From: an uncultured Oscillospiraceae bacterium
GTDB taxonomy: Bacteria > Bacillota > Clostridia > Oscillospirales > Oscillospiraceae
Direction of reading: 5' to 3'
Assembly: GCA_900756575.1 (NCBI GenBank)
Contig: CAAEKQ010000177.1
Coordinates: 1 to 34,175 of the forward strand
DNA: 34,175 bases
This document shows, piece by piece, positions 15,995-23,609 of the stretch. Position 1 is the stretch's first letter. Every line of letters begins with the position of its first letter. Both the position numbers and the translations under genes were made by a program. The notes beneath the pieces were generated by a model. The model saw nothing but the letters and a program-made list of their open reading frames with translations. It did not search any database and was not told the origin of the DNA.

Positions 15995-16000
15995 AGTATA
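15995..16000 (-). promoter_or_regulatory. Possible extended -10 promoter of the prmC-recA cluster
   Basis: In the 77-base gap behind the histidine kinase gene the minus strand has TGCTATACT, an extended -10 box, 37 bases before the GTG of the DUF1385 gene; no good -35 box accompanies it. Confidence 0.35.
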
Positions 16001-16035
16001 GCACAGGAGGTGTCCCAAAAATGGTACTTTTATCG

Positions 16036-17460
16036 TTATTGCAGCGGCAGGTAGATGGTAACCTCACAGCCGCCCTCTCCGTCGTCAGCATTAGCGATCA
16101 CCAGCCTGCCGCCGTGCATGGAAACAATCTCCTCACACACCGCCAGACCGATGCCACTGCCTCTTGCTTTCGAGGAGCCCTTATAGAATTTCTTTTTCAC
16201 CAGAGGCAATTCTTCCTCGGGGATACCCGGGCCGTAATCCCGGATCCGCACCGCCAACTGCTGCCCCTCCACACGGATATCGCAGTGGATTTTTCCGCCG
16301 TCGCCGCCGTATTTGGCCGCGTTGTCGAGGATGTTCAGGAACACCTGCTTCATCCGCTCAGGGTCGCAGCTGATCTCGGGGATGTCCTCATCGCTGGCCT
16401 CATACTGGAGGTCAATGCCCTCCTGCCGCAGGCGGTTGCCATACATAAAGATGGTATCCTCAAATACGCCCCGAAGGTCGCTGGTTTCCACATTGAGCTT
16501 AAACCGGCCGTCCTGAATCCGGGAGAACTCCAGCAGCTCCTCCACCAGGGAGGTCAGGCGCTTGGTCTCCTTCAGCATGGTCACAATGCCCCGGCGGGTT
16601 TCCACCGGATCCATTTCATCGCTGGTCATCAGGGTTTCGCCCCAGCCGGAAATGGCGGTCAGCGGCGTTCTCAGCTCATGGGACACCGAGGACAGGAACT
16701 CCGACTGCATCTTTTCCGTCTGGCTGATTTGCAGAGAGAGATTGTTGATGGTGCGGGCCAACTCACCGATTTCGTCGTTATTCTCCGCGAATTTCGCCTG
16801 GATCTGGGTGCCATAGCCGCCGGATGCAATCCGCTTGGCCGTCTCGGTGATCTCCATCACCGGGGTGGCAATGGAGTGGATGAAATACATCCCAGTGCCC
16901 CAGACCAGAATCATCACAAACAGAGCAATGAACCCAATGATCCCGGCCCACATAAGGATCTGCCGGTTCGCCAGCCGCAGGGAGGTCACCAGTCGCAGCG
17001 CGCCCGCCACCTGACCATCTGCCGCCATTACGGGAATGGAAACCGCCAGAATTCGTTCGCCGGTCTGGGGATCTTTTCCCTGGAAGGAGGTCAGCTTCTG
17101 CTGATCCAGTGCCCCGGTGACATCCGCCGTCTCCGGCTGACTGCCCGAGGCCAGGCCAAAGGACGAGCTGATGATCTCGCCGCTGCTGCTTAAAAACTCC
17201 AGCTCCAGGTCGTTTTTCCCCTCATAGTTCTGGGTAAAGCTGTAGACGCTGCCGTAGAACTCCTCCTGAGCGGTGCTGATATAGGTTTCGAAAAAATCCG
17301 CCGTGGTTTTCAGCTGTGCCTCCAGGCCGTTGCGCATACAGCTGTAGTAATAGCTGGACAGCGCCACAATCCCGGCCACCGCGCAGGCCAGCACCAGCAG
17401 TACCATGAGACTGACGTTATGGGTGAGCCATCTGGAACGGATTCCGGACATTTTTTTCAT
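16036..17460 (-). CDS. Two-component sensor histidine kinase (HAMP/HisKA/HATPase)
   Basis: A membrane sensor of 474 residues that phosphorylates the partner regulator encoded three bases upstream. Order: membrane segment about 15-37; extracytoplasmic sensor part about 40-165 (dCache-like size, signal unknown); membrane segment about 168-193; HAMP linker to 245; HisKA with the phosphoacceptor H261 in SSVSHELRTPLTAI; ATPase domain with N-box LNILDNAAKY, RDYGPGIP and GSGIGLAVCEEIV. The ATG follows the regulator's stop by three bases. A lipoprotein gene with the same orientation lies ahead of the pair and may supply the sensed ligand or modulate the sensor. All catalytic boxes are intact. Confidence 0.95.
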   Translation of the reverse strand: MKKMSGIRSRWLTHNVSLMVLLVLACAVAGIVALSSYYYSCMRNGLEAQLKTTADFFETYISTAQEEFYGSVYSFTQNYEGKNDLELEFLSSSGEIISSSFGLASGSQPETADVTGALDQQKLTSFQGKDPQTGERILAVSIPVMAADGQVAGALRLVTSLRLANRQILMWAGIIGFIALFVMILVWGTGMYFIHSIATPVMEITETAKRIASGGYGTQIQAKFAENNDEIGELARTINNLSLQISQTEKMQSEFLSSVSHELRTPLTAISGWGETLMTSDEMDPVETRRGIVTMLKETKRLTSLVEELLEFSRIQDGRFKLNVETSDLRGVFEDTIFMYGNRLRQEGIDLQYEASDEDIPEISCDPERMKQVFLNILDNAAKYGGDGGKIHCDIRVEGQQLAVRIRDYGPGIPEEELPLVKKKFYKGSSKARGSGIGLAVCEEIVSMHGGRLVIANADDGEGGCEVTIYLPLQ

Positions 17461-17463
17461 GGA

Positions 17464-18150
17464 TTAAGCGCCCCACTTGTAGCCATAGCCCCAGACCGTG
17501 GTGATAAAAACCGGGTTGGAGGTGTCGTCTTCGATTTTGATCCGCAGCCGCCGGATGTTGACATCCACGATTTTCAGCTCGCCGTCATAATCCCGGCCCC
17601 ATACCGCCGCCAGAATATCTTCTCTGGACATGGCGCGTCCAGGGTTCTGCATAAACAGCTTCACAATGGCGTACTCCACCTGGGTCAGTCGGATCTTCTG
17701 CCCGGCCTTCTCCAGGGTGCGGTTCCGGGTGTTGAGCACAAAGGGCCCCTGGCTCAGTTCGTCAGGGGATGCATTGGGCTCGCCGCCGATTCGACGGTAC
17801 AGTGCGTCGATTCTCGCAGTCAGCTCCGCAGGAGAGAAGGGTTTGGTCACATAGTCATCCGCGCCGGTCATTAGTCCCGTTACCTTGTCCATCTCCTGGG
17901 TGCGGGCCGTGAGCATGATGATGCCGATGCTCTTATTGGTGGCGCGCACCGTCCGGCACACCTCAAAGCCGTCCATCCCCGGAAGATTGATATCGAAAAT
18001 TGCCACGCCGGTGTCCGGATTCCGCTTGAGCTGCTCCAGCGCCTCTTCTCCGGTGCTGGCCTCAATGGCCTCGTACCCAGCCCGACGCAGGTTGATGACA
18101 ACAAAGCTGCGAATGCTGGTTTCGTCTTCCAAAATCAGTACTTTTTTCAT
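17464..18150 (-). CDS. OmpR/PhoB-type response regulator
   Basis: A 228-residue DNA-binding regulator. The receiver domain, residues 1 to about 120, has the acidic pair at E8-D9, phosphoacceptor D53 in FDINLPGMDGFE, T/A switch region MLTAR and K103 region KPFSPAEL. The winged-helix domain follows with the typical ending DVNIRRLRIKIEDD and VWGYGYKW. GGAAGGAAT precedes the ATG. It is transcribed with the kinase behind it, and lies 32 bases after the lipoprotein gene, so the three probably form one operon. Target genes are not visible from the sequence. Confidence 0.95.
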   Translation of the reverse strand: MKKVLILEDETSIRSFVVINLRRAGYEAIEASTGEEALEQLKRNPDTGVAIFDINLPGMDGFEVCRTVRATNKSIGIIMLTARTQEMDKVTGLMTGADDYVTKPFSPAELTARIDALYRRIGGEPNASPDELSQGPFVLNTRNRTLEKAGQKIRLTQVEYAIVKLFMQNPGRAMSREDILAAVWGRDYDGELKIVDVNIRRLRIKIEDDTSNPVFITTVWGYGYKWGA

Positions 18151-18182
18151 GTTGCTATTCCTTCCATTCCCTGGTGTATCAT

Positions 18183-19505
18183 TCAGTGATTCTCCGCCGC
18201 TTCCACATGGAATCGCTCGGAGAGCTGTGCCACGGAAACCGTCCCCTCCCAGGGTGCGGTGTCCTCATTGATCTCCACTGCAAGGATCATATCCGTATCG
18301 CTATAGAGGCTGGTCAGTCCTCGGGCCTCCACCTGCTCCTGGCGTGCAGCGCCATAGAGCGCATAGATCGTCACAATCTCCGTTCCGGCCTTTCTGCCGC
18401 TGCTCTTTTGATAAAAGCCAACGCTGTGAATGGTGCAGGCGCCGTCGGTCTCACTTTTTTCCCGGACAGAAATGGCGTCGTCCCAGCTTTCGGGCAGTTC
18501 CAAATACCAGCCCTCGTCAAAGCAGTGATAGGTGCTGCATTTCAGGCCGGATTTTCCCTTGGCGGTAAGGCCGTACCATTCCACGGTCCACTGGGTGCCG
18601 CTGCCCGCCTCATATTCCGGCAGCACCTTTCCCTTGGGGATCTCCAGATTGCCGTCGCCGTCCATATCCCTGGGATACAGATCGCCGCCCTGGAGCTGTG
18701 CGGAACTGCCCAGCGTTCCGCAGTCCACCGCAGTCAGCTCCGCCTGATCATTCTGAATCAGCACGTCGGTTTTCATCTGATCTTCGGCGGTTCCGGTAAT
18801 CAGTACCGCTTCCGTTCCATCCTCCAGGGTGCCCTGGGCGATGTTCAAAATATCGCTGTAGTTTTCGCTGAGCCGAAGATCCTGGCCCGTTTTCATCTGG
18901 CCGCCCACGTAGGTATAATAAGTCACCGCAGCCGATGCCGCTGCCCCGCTGTCGGTGATACAGAGGATTTCCTTCGCGCCGTCACCGTTGAGATCGGTGA
19001 GCACATAGCGGCCGCAGGGCGCCGTCAGCAGAGATTCCGCCGCATTGTTCTGATAGCGGCTGACCTGCAACGCCTGAGTGACCGCCTCGCTGACCTGGCA
19101 GGTGATCAGCAGCTCCAAACTGCCGCTGCCGTCCAGATCCGCATATTCTACCGCCCCCACTGCGCTGCCGGAGCAGGGAATTTGATCCGCCAGCTCATAT
19201 TGAGAACCCCGTCTTGCAAAAATATAGGCCGCAACCGAGCCGTCCTGGGTGCTGCGGAAAAACGCCACGGCTTCATCGGTGCCGTCGTGGTCCAAATCCA
19301 CCAGCTGTACCGGCTCCCGCCGGGCACCTGACGCCGGCGCATCATAACTCAGCCCGTTGCCCAGCGCCTGACTCAGGGCTTCCTGTAAATCATAATAATC
19401 TTTGCTCGCCTTTGGCAGACAATATAGCTCATCTATGCTCATTCCGGAGCATCCGCCCAACAGGCAAATGACTAGGAATAACGCCGCACATTTGACCCGC
19501 TTCAC
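18183..19505 (-). CDS. Lipoprotein with FG-GAP/VCBS-like calcium loops, in a two-component operon
   Basis: A 440-residue surface lipoprotein of unknown function. The signal peptide LFLVICLLGGC gives a lipobox with C19 as the lipid-bearing residue. Four Asp-rich loops recur: DLDHDGTDEA, DLDGSGSLEL, DLNGDGAKEI and DMDGDGNLEI. They match the DxDxDG pattern of FG-GAP/VCBS beta-propeller repeats and would bind Ca2+. The last 150 residues have no recognised domain. The start is GTG at 19505, preceded by AAAAGGGGG. It is the first gene of an operon with the response regulator and sensor kinase downstream. A role as an accessory sensor or ligand-binding partner of the kinase is a fair inference, unproven. 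Confidence 0.87.
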   Translation of the reverse strand: MKRVKCAALFLVICLLGGCSGMSIDELYCLPKASKDYYDLQEALSQALGNGLSYDAPASGARREPVQLVDLDHDGTDEAVAFFRSTQDGSVAAYIFARRGSQYELADQIPCSGSAVGAVEYADLDGSGSLELLITCQVSEAVTQALQVSRYQNNAAESLLTAPCGRYVLTDLNGDGAKEILCITDSGAAASAAVTYYTYVGGQMKTGQDLRLSENYSDILNIAQGTLEDGTEAVLITGTAEDQMKTDVLIQNDQAELTAVDCGTLGSSAQLQGGDLYPRDMDGDGNLEIPKGKVLPEYEAGSGTQWTVEWYGLTAKGKSGLKCSTYHCFDEGWYLELPESWDDAISVREKSETDGACTIHSVGFYQKSSGRKAGTEIVTIYALYGAARQEQVEARGLTSLYSDTDMILAVEINEDTAPWEGTVSVAQLSERFHVEAAENH

Positions 19506-19547
19506 GCCGCAGCCCCCTTTTGATCCAGCTTGTGCATATACAGAAAC

Positions 19548-19556
19548 AGTATATCA
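19548..19556 (-). promoter_or_regulatory. Extended -10 promoter candidate of the lipoprotein operon
   Basis: The minus strand reads TGATATACT, an extended -10 box (TATACT at 19553-19548), 42 bases before the GTG start. There is no convincing -35 box, in keeping with an extended -10 or activated promoter. Confidence 0.5.
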
Positions 19557-19611
19557 CATTCCGTTACAAATTGGTAGCATTTTTGTGACGGTAATTCGAA
19601 AATCCATGGGC

Positions 19612-19650
19612 AAAAACGAAGCGGAACGAACCGCATCCGATTCGTTCCGC
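19612..19650 (-). terminator. Intrinsic terminator of the second two-component operon
   Basis: Minus strand GCGGAACGAA (19650-19641) pairs perfectly with TTCGTTCCGC (19630-19621), followed by TTCGTTTTTG, just behind the kinase gene stop. Confidence 0.88.
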
Positions 19651-19655
19651 AATTC

Positions 19656-21077
19656 TTATTTGGTGAGCTCCAGGGTAAAGGTAAAGGTGGTCAGTCCATC
19701 CCGGCTGGTGACGGAAATATCCTCTCCGTGGCTGCCCAAAATGGTCTTGACAATATAGAGGCCCAGACCCACGCCGGTCTTGTCCATGGAGCGGCTCTTG
19801 TCCGACTTATGGAACCGGTCAAACACCAGAGGAAGCTCCTCCGGCGGAATGGTGGGGCCGTAGTTTGCCACGCTCACCAGGGCTTTCCCTCCGGAGGTGG
19901 CAACCGTCAGAAGGAAGGGCGTGCCATCTTTAGCGAATTTTACGCCGTTGTCAATGAGGTTGTAGATCACCTGGGTAATGGCGTCCTCATTGGCCATGAC
20001 ATACACGGCCTTCTCCGGCATATCCACCTGCACGTCCAGATGCTTCTCCTCAATTTTCTGCTCGAAGGTCAACAGCGTCCGGCCCAAAGCCTCGGTCACG
20101 TCAAACCGCGCTTTTTTGATCTCCTCGCCGGTGGACTGGAGCCGGGAGATGTCCAGCATACTCCGCACCATACGGCTCAGGCGCTTTACCTCATCGGAAA
20201 CCGTCTGCATATAATAGGCGTGCTTTTCCTTGGGGATTGTACCATCCAGCATGCCGTCCATAAAGCCCGCAATGGTGGTCATGGGGGTTTTCAGCTCGTG
20301 GCTGACATTGGAAATAAACTCCTGCCGCAGGTTTTCACTGCGCTCCAGAGAGGTCGCCATGTTATTAAATGCCGTAGCCAGCTCCGCCACTTCTTCATCG
20401 TTGCCGTCCGGATAGATCCGTGCGGAGAAATCCCCGTGGGCAAACTGCCGGGCCGCCTTGGAAAGATCCCGCAGAATCTCAGTCTGCCGCCGGGTGATCA
20501 GCGCCGTTGCCACCGTTGCAATCACCAGCACCACAATGGCAGTCAGCAGGAACAGCCCGACGATTCGGGTCATCATGTCGCTCATGTCCTTGGTAGCCGT
20601 AGATACCACCACATAGCCCAGCAGTTCATTGGTGGATGCGGACATCACCGGCACACCATAGAGATACCGCTCGTCGGTATACACGCCGCTGAGAACCCCC
20701 GTGGCATAGGCATATCCGTCGGCGCTCATATTCTGGAGCATATCCGTGGGCACGATCTTGCCCACATGGTCGCAGACAAACTGGTTGCAGGAGCACAGGG
20801 TCACGGTGCCGCTGGGATCGGCAATCAAAACGTCCGTATCCGAAACGCTTGCACCGTAGCTGACCGACAGCCGTAGCTCCCAATCGTCAATCTGCGTCAG
20901 GGTGTTCTGGGTACTGACGTAACCGGCCACCGCCTCGGCGTTGGTGGAAAGGGACATTTTCTCATTCCGGAGCATATAGCTGTAAAACAGGCTGGTAAAG
21001 CTGCACCCCAGCAGGACGAAGCTCAGAAGGATCATGCCTGCCGTCAGGGCCAGCTGCCGGGAAAAGGCCGTTTTCAT
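19656..21077 (-). CDS. Two-component sensor histidine kinase with extracytoplasmic Cys cluster
   Basis: A 473-residue membrane sensor kinase. Order: membrane segment about 10-33; extracytoplasmic domain 35-165 with C95, C97, C102 and H104 in a CSCNQFVCDH stretch; membrane segment about 170-193; HAMP to about 245; HisKA with H260 in SNVSHELKTPMTTI; ATPase domain with NLIDNGVKF and GVGLGLYIVKTIL. It overlaps the response regulator gene by four bases (ATGA). The sensor part resembles that of kinases where a short Cys/His patch follows an ITDxxG-like strand, so a redox or metal signal can be considered. A terminator closes the operon. Substrate and signal are unknown. Confidence 0.95.
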   Translation of the reverse strand: MKTAFSRQLALTAGMILLSFVLLGCSFTSLFYSYMLRNEKMSLSTNAEAVAGYVSTQNTLTQIDDWELRLSVSYGASVSDTDVLIADPSGTVTLCSCNQFVCDHVGKIVPTDMLQNMSADGYAYATGVLSGVYTDERYLYGVPVMSASTNELLGYVVVSTATKDMSDMMTRIVGLFLLTAIVVLVIATVATALITRRQTEILRDLSKAARQFAHGDFSARIYPDGNDEEVAELATAFNNMATSLERSENLRQEFISNVSHELKTPMTTIAGFMDGMLDGTIPKEKHAYYMQTVSDEVKRLSRMVRSMLDISRLQSTGEEIKKARFDVTEALGRTLLTFEQKIEEKHLDVQVDMPEKAVYVMANEDAITQVIYNLIDNGVKFAKDGTPFLLTVATSGGKALVSVANYGPTIPPEELPLVFDRFHKSDKSRSMDKTGVGLGLYIVKTILGSHGEDISVTSRDGLTTFTFTLELTK

Positions 21078-21760
21078 GCGCCGGACACCTCGAACTTATA
21101 GCCAACGCCCCAGACGGTTTTCAGCTCCCACTGGGTACTGACCCCCTCCAGCTTTTCCCGCAGGCGCTTGATATGCACGTCAACGGTACGGCTGTCGCCG
21201 AAATAGTCAAAGCCCCAGACCTCGTCCAGCAGCTGATTTCGGGTATAAACACGGTTGGGGCTGGAGGCCAGGTGATAGAGAAGTTCCATCTCCTTGGGGG
21301 GCGTGTCCACCTTTTTGCCGTCTACGATCAGCTCAAAGGCGTCCATGTCGATGACCAGCTTATCAAATACCAGCCGCCGGGACGTGGGAGCCGCACCGGT
21401 GGTTCGCCGCAGCACTGCCTCCACCCGGGCCAGCACCTCTTTTGCCTCAAAGGGCTTGGTGATGTAGTCGTCAGCGCCCATTTTCAGGCCGTTGACCTTG
21501 TCGGTGGTCTCGCCCTTGGCCGTCAGCATAATCACCGGGGTCTTAGACTCCTGACGAATGGTTCGAAGGACCTCCCAGCCGTCCATCACCGGAAGCATTA
21601 CATCCAGCAGCACCAGATCCGGCTGAATCTGTCGGAATTTCTCCACCGCCTTGCCGCCGTCCGGTGCAATCTCCGTGGTGTAGCCGTCCTTTTCCAGATA
21701 AAGATGCAGAAGATCGGCAATATTCGGGTCGTCCTCTACAATCAAAACCGTATGTGCCAT
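21074..21760 (-). CDS. OmpR/PhoB-type response regulator, probably self-regulating
   Basis: A 228-residue regulator beginning MAHTVLIVEDDPNIADLL. Receiver residues include D53 in LLDVMLPVMDGWE, the switch MLTAKG and KPFEAKEV; the winged helix ends RTVDVHIKRLREKL and VWGVGYKFEV. ATG 21760 is used because ATGGAGGAAACGAGT precedes it; an in-frame ATG 26 codons upstream would add residues unlike any receiver start and lies on the promoter. Its stop overlaps the kinase ATG. The promoter region (21827-21868) carries TTCACR direct repeats that might be its own binding site. Confidence 0.94.
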   Translation of the reverse strand: MAHTVLIVEDDPNIADLLHLYLEKDGYTTEIAPDGGKAVEKFRQIQPDLVLLDVMLPVMDGWEVLRTIRQESKTPVIMLTAKGETTDKVNGLKMGADDYITKPFEAKEVLARVEAVLRRTTGAAPTSRRLVFDKLVIDMDAFELIVDGKKVDTPPKEMELLYHLASSPNRVYTRNQLLDEVWGFDYFGDSRTVDVHIKRLREKLEGVSTQWELKTVWGVGYKFEVSGA

Positions 21761-21826
21761 ACTCGTTTCCTCCATTCCTCGTTCTATTTCTGCTGCCGCG
21801 ATGTCGGGCAGTTTGATTCTTTCTAC

Positions 21827-21868
21827 ATTATAATGCAATTTTCACGGGAAGCGTGAAATTTCTGTGAA
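21827..21868 (-). promoter_or_regulatory. Promoter with 11-bp-spaced direct repeats and a palindrome
   Basis: Minus strand: TATAAT at 21832-21827 but no -35 box. In the -35 zone are TTCACG (21857-21852) and, exactly 11 bases upstream, TTCACA (21868-21863), the spacing of OmpR/PhoB-type binding sites. TTTCACG (21858-21852) also forms a perfect 7-bp inverted repeat with CGTGAAA (21846-21840). This looks like a regulator-dependent promoter of the two-component operon. Confidence 0.65.
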
Positions 21869-21871
21869 TAG

Positions 21872-22384
21872 TCACCCATTTTTCGGGCATCCTTCCCCTG
21901 CACCGGATTGGGTGGGCAGCGGCGTTCCGTTCAGCACCGCCTCCGCCAGTATATCCCCCTGATACCGGAGCTTCAGGGAGAAAAACGGCACCTTCTTTTC
22001 CAGCAAGTCAAGAAAAATATCGTCGCCCTCCCATTTAGGAATTCCCCTTAGCTTTTCCTTGGGGATCCACTCCAGAACTCCCTCGTCGCATTCCCGGATG
22101 TCACCGGTAAATTCGTCTGCCCAGAACAGGTGCATATACTCCGTCTCGTACTCATCGGATACAAAGGTCACAATGCCCCGGTATTCCATATGGGTCAAGG
22201 TCAGCCCGGTTTCCTCCAGGGTTTCCCGGAGCATACAATCCTCGGGGCTTTCTTTATCCTCAAATTTCCCGCCAATACCAATCCACTTGTCGTGATTCAG
22301 GTCGTTTTCCTTTTTCACCCGATGGAGCATCAGATAGCAGCCGTTTTGTTCAATATATCCCAGGGTCGTATTGATTCCCGGCAT
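21872..22384 (-). CDS. NUDIX hydrolase, MutT / 8-oxo-dGTP diphosphatase-like
   Basis: A 170-residue nucleotide pyrophosphatase. The NUDIX box is complete: G39, E45, R53, E54, E57, E58, G60 in GKFEDKESPEDCMLRETLEE and the next TGL. The opening MPGINTTLGYIEQNGCYLML and the WIGIGGK text are typical of the Firmicutes 8-oxo-dGTP diphosphatase group. The start ATG 22384 has AAAAGGGGG before it; a longer reading frame upstream overlaps the phosphatase gene and is rejected. It follows the histidine phosphatase gene by 14 bases, so both are probably co-transcribed. The substrate is inferred only at group level. Confidence 0.92.
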   Translation of the reverse strand: MPGINTTLGYIEQNGCYLMLHRVKKENDLNHDKWIGIGGKFEDKESPEDCMLRETLEETGLTLTHMEYRGIVTFVSDEYETEYMHLFWADEFTGDIRECDEGVLEWIPKEKLRGIPKWEGDDIFLDLLEKKVPFFSLKLRYQGDILAEAVLNGTPLPTQSGAGEGCPKNG

Positions 22385-22398
22385 GGTGGTTCCCCCTT

Positions 22399-23127
22399 TT
22401 AATCGTGGCGTTCTTCCCGGCAGTCCCAGGTTTCGCAGAATCGGGCGGAAAAGGACGGCTCCTCCCCCGCAATTGTAAGATGAGATACATCGCCGAAGCT
22501 GCTCATGCGGAAGGATGCAATGCCCTGCCGCCGTTCCTCTGTAATCAGTGTGGTCACCGAGGTGGGCGCGGCACAGGTTCCATGCCACAGCACCATAGGA
22601 CTTGCCCCAATCAAATGGCTCAGCAGTACGCATTCCAATCCGAAATGGCAAAACAGCGCAACGGCATCCCGATTGGGCCGCACCGCATCATAAATCATGC
22701 CGTTTCGCCGGTAGCCGTGCCGTTCCAGCAGTTCATCCAGTCCGGCTGCAACCCGACGGTATTCCGCCTCAGCTCCGGCCTGCTGCATCACCGGCACCTG
22801 ATACCAGGCATCCTTATCATAAAACCTTGGTTCCTTTGTCCAGGTGCCCGGCAGCCAGTCCCACAGCGGCGTCTGTCTGCCAATGTCCGCATCCATCCGA
22901 TGGAGCGGAAACTCTTGCAGCCAATCCAGCGTTTCGGCGGTGCGGTGCATGGCCTTTAGGGTGCAGGATGCAGTATCCTGTGCCCGGCCCAGCGGCGATA
23001 CATAAAACGCCGCAATGTCCATGGTTTTCAGTCGATTGGCCAGCAGCTCCGCCTCTCGCCAGCCGGTTTTTGTCAAAGAGTCCTTTTCATAATCCGGGTC
23101 GCCGTGGCGAATGATCAGCAGTTTCAT
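22399..23127 (-). CDS. Histidine phosphatase (phosphoglycerate mutase-like) family protein
   Basis: A 242-residue member of the RHG superfamily. The catalytic motif LLIIRHGDPDY is at the N-terminus, with SPLGRAQDTA following as the second phosphate-binding stretch and ALFCHFGLECVLLSHL carrying the second histidine. The middle part (TWTKEPRFYDKDAW) is an insert of unknown role. The family includes mutases and broad phosphatases; this one cannot be assigned to glycolysis and is probably a phosphatase. GAGGAATCC precedes the ATG. Its promoter at 23187-23159 is divergent from the copper operon. Confidence 0.9.
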   Translation of the reverse strand: MKLLIIRHGDPDYEKDSLTKTGWREAELLANRLKTMDIAAFYVSPLGRAQDTASCTLKAMHRTAETLDWLQEFPLHRMDADIGRQTPLWDWLPGTWTKEPRFYDKDAWYQVPVMQQAGAEAEYRRVAAGLDELLERHGYRRNGMIYDAVRPNRDAVALFCHFGLECVLLSHLIGASPMVLWHGTCAAPTSVTTLITEERRQGIASFRMSSFGDVSHLTIAGEEPSFSARFCETWDCREERHD

Positions 23128-23158
23128 GGGGATTCCTCATTTCTGTTTCGATGGTATG

Positions 23159-23187
23159 AGCATAGCATATCCCGCAAAAAAGTGCAA
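23159..23187 (-). promoter_or_regulatory. Promoter of the phosphatase-NUDIX operon
   Basis: Minus strand TTGCAC (23187-23182), a 17-base spacer and TATGCT (23164-23159), 31 bases before the ATG. Confidence 0.7.
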
Positions 23188-23216
23188 GATTCTTCCCGCT
23201 CCTTTCCTTTGCCCAC

Positions 23217-23245
23217 TTGACAAGCAGGGAATTTGGTAGTAGGAT
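23217..23245 (+). promoter_or_regulatory. Promoter of the csoR-copA copper operon
   Basis: A perfect TTGACA (23217-23222), a 17-base spacer and TAGGAT (23240-23245). The start of transcription falls near 23252, inside the GC palindrome that follows. Confidence 0.78.
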
Positions 23246-23249
23246 GAAG

Positions 23250-23271
23250 ACACCCCCCGGGGGAGGGGTGT
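23250..23271. promoter_or_regulatory. CsoR operator candidate
   Basis: Arms ACACCCC (23250-23256) and GGGGTGT (23265-23271) are perfect inverted repeats around a CCCGGGGGA-like centre. C-tract/G-tract palindromes of this form are what CsoR proteins bind in Firmicutes and Actinobacteria. The position over the transcription start fits repression that copper relieves. Confidence 0.75.
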
Positions 23272-23330
23272 TAGCCCATGCTTCTCCCGGCGGAATTCAA
23301 ACCATAGATCATCGAAAGGAGCCGCCATCT

Positions 23331-23597
23331 ATGAATCAGGAAAAACAGCAGGCGCTTCAGGCCCTGAAAACTGCCCGGGGGCAAATCGACGGTATTATTA
23401 AAATGATTGAGGACGGACGCTACTGCATCGACATCTCCAATCAAATTCTCGCCTCCTCCGCCATGCTCAAGCGGGCCAACCTGCTGATTCTCAAGCAGCA
23501 CATGAACCACTGCGTATTGGAAGCCGCCGAGCACGGTCACGGCAGCGAGAAAATTGACGAGGTCATCGGTATTCTGTCCAAAATCATGGACAAATAA
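23331..23597 (+). CDS. csoR: CsoR-family copper-sensing repressor
   Basis: An 88-residue all-helical repressor that leaves DNA when Cu(I) binds. It has the DUF156 pattern ALKTARGQIDGIIKMIEDGR followed by the metal ligands: Cys in GRYCIDI, then His and Cys in KQHMNHCV (H-x3-C), the C-H-C set that marks Cu(I) sensors as opposed to nickel or formaldehyde sensors. AAAGGAGCCGCCATCT precedes ATG 23331; a longer frame from 23217 would run through the promoter and operator and is not used. The copper ATPase gene follows 12 bases later. The palindrome at 23250-23271 is its expected site. Confidence 0.94.
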   Translation: MNQEKQQALQALKTARGQIDGIIKMIEDGRYCIDISNQILASSAMLKRANLLILKQHMNHCVLEAAEHGHGSEKIDEVIGILSKIMDK

Positions 23598-23609
23598 AAG
23601 GAGCTTAAA

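Noticed and set aside
20941..21077. A lipobox-like LLGCS in the second kinase's first membrane segment
   Set aside because: The position fits an ordinary transmembrane helix of a sensor kinase; cleavage would remove the helix needed for signalling.
21761..21838. A longer N-terminus for the response regulator
   Set aside because: The extra 26 residues cover the promoter and are not receiver-like; the ATG at 21760 has GGAGG before it.
22385..22651. An 89-residue N-terminal extension of the NUDIX protein
   Set aside because: It overlaps the phosphatase gene in another frame, and the ATG at 22384 has a strong ribosome site.
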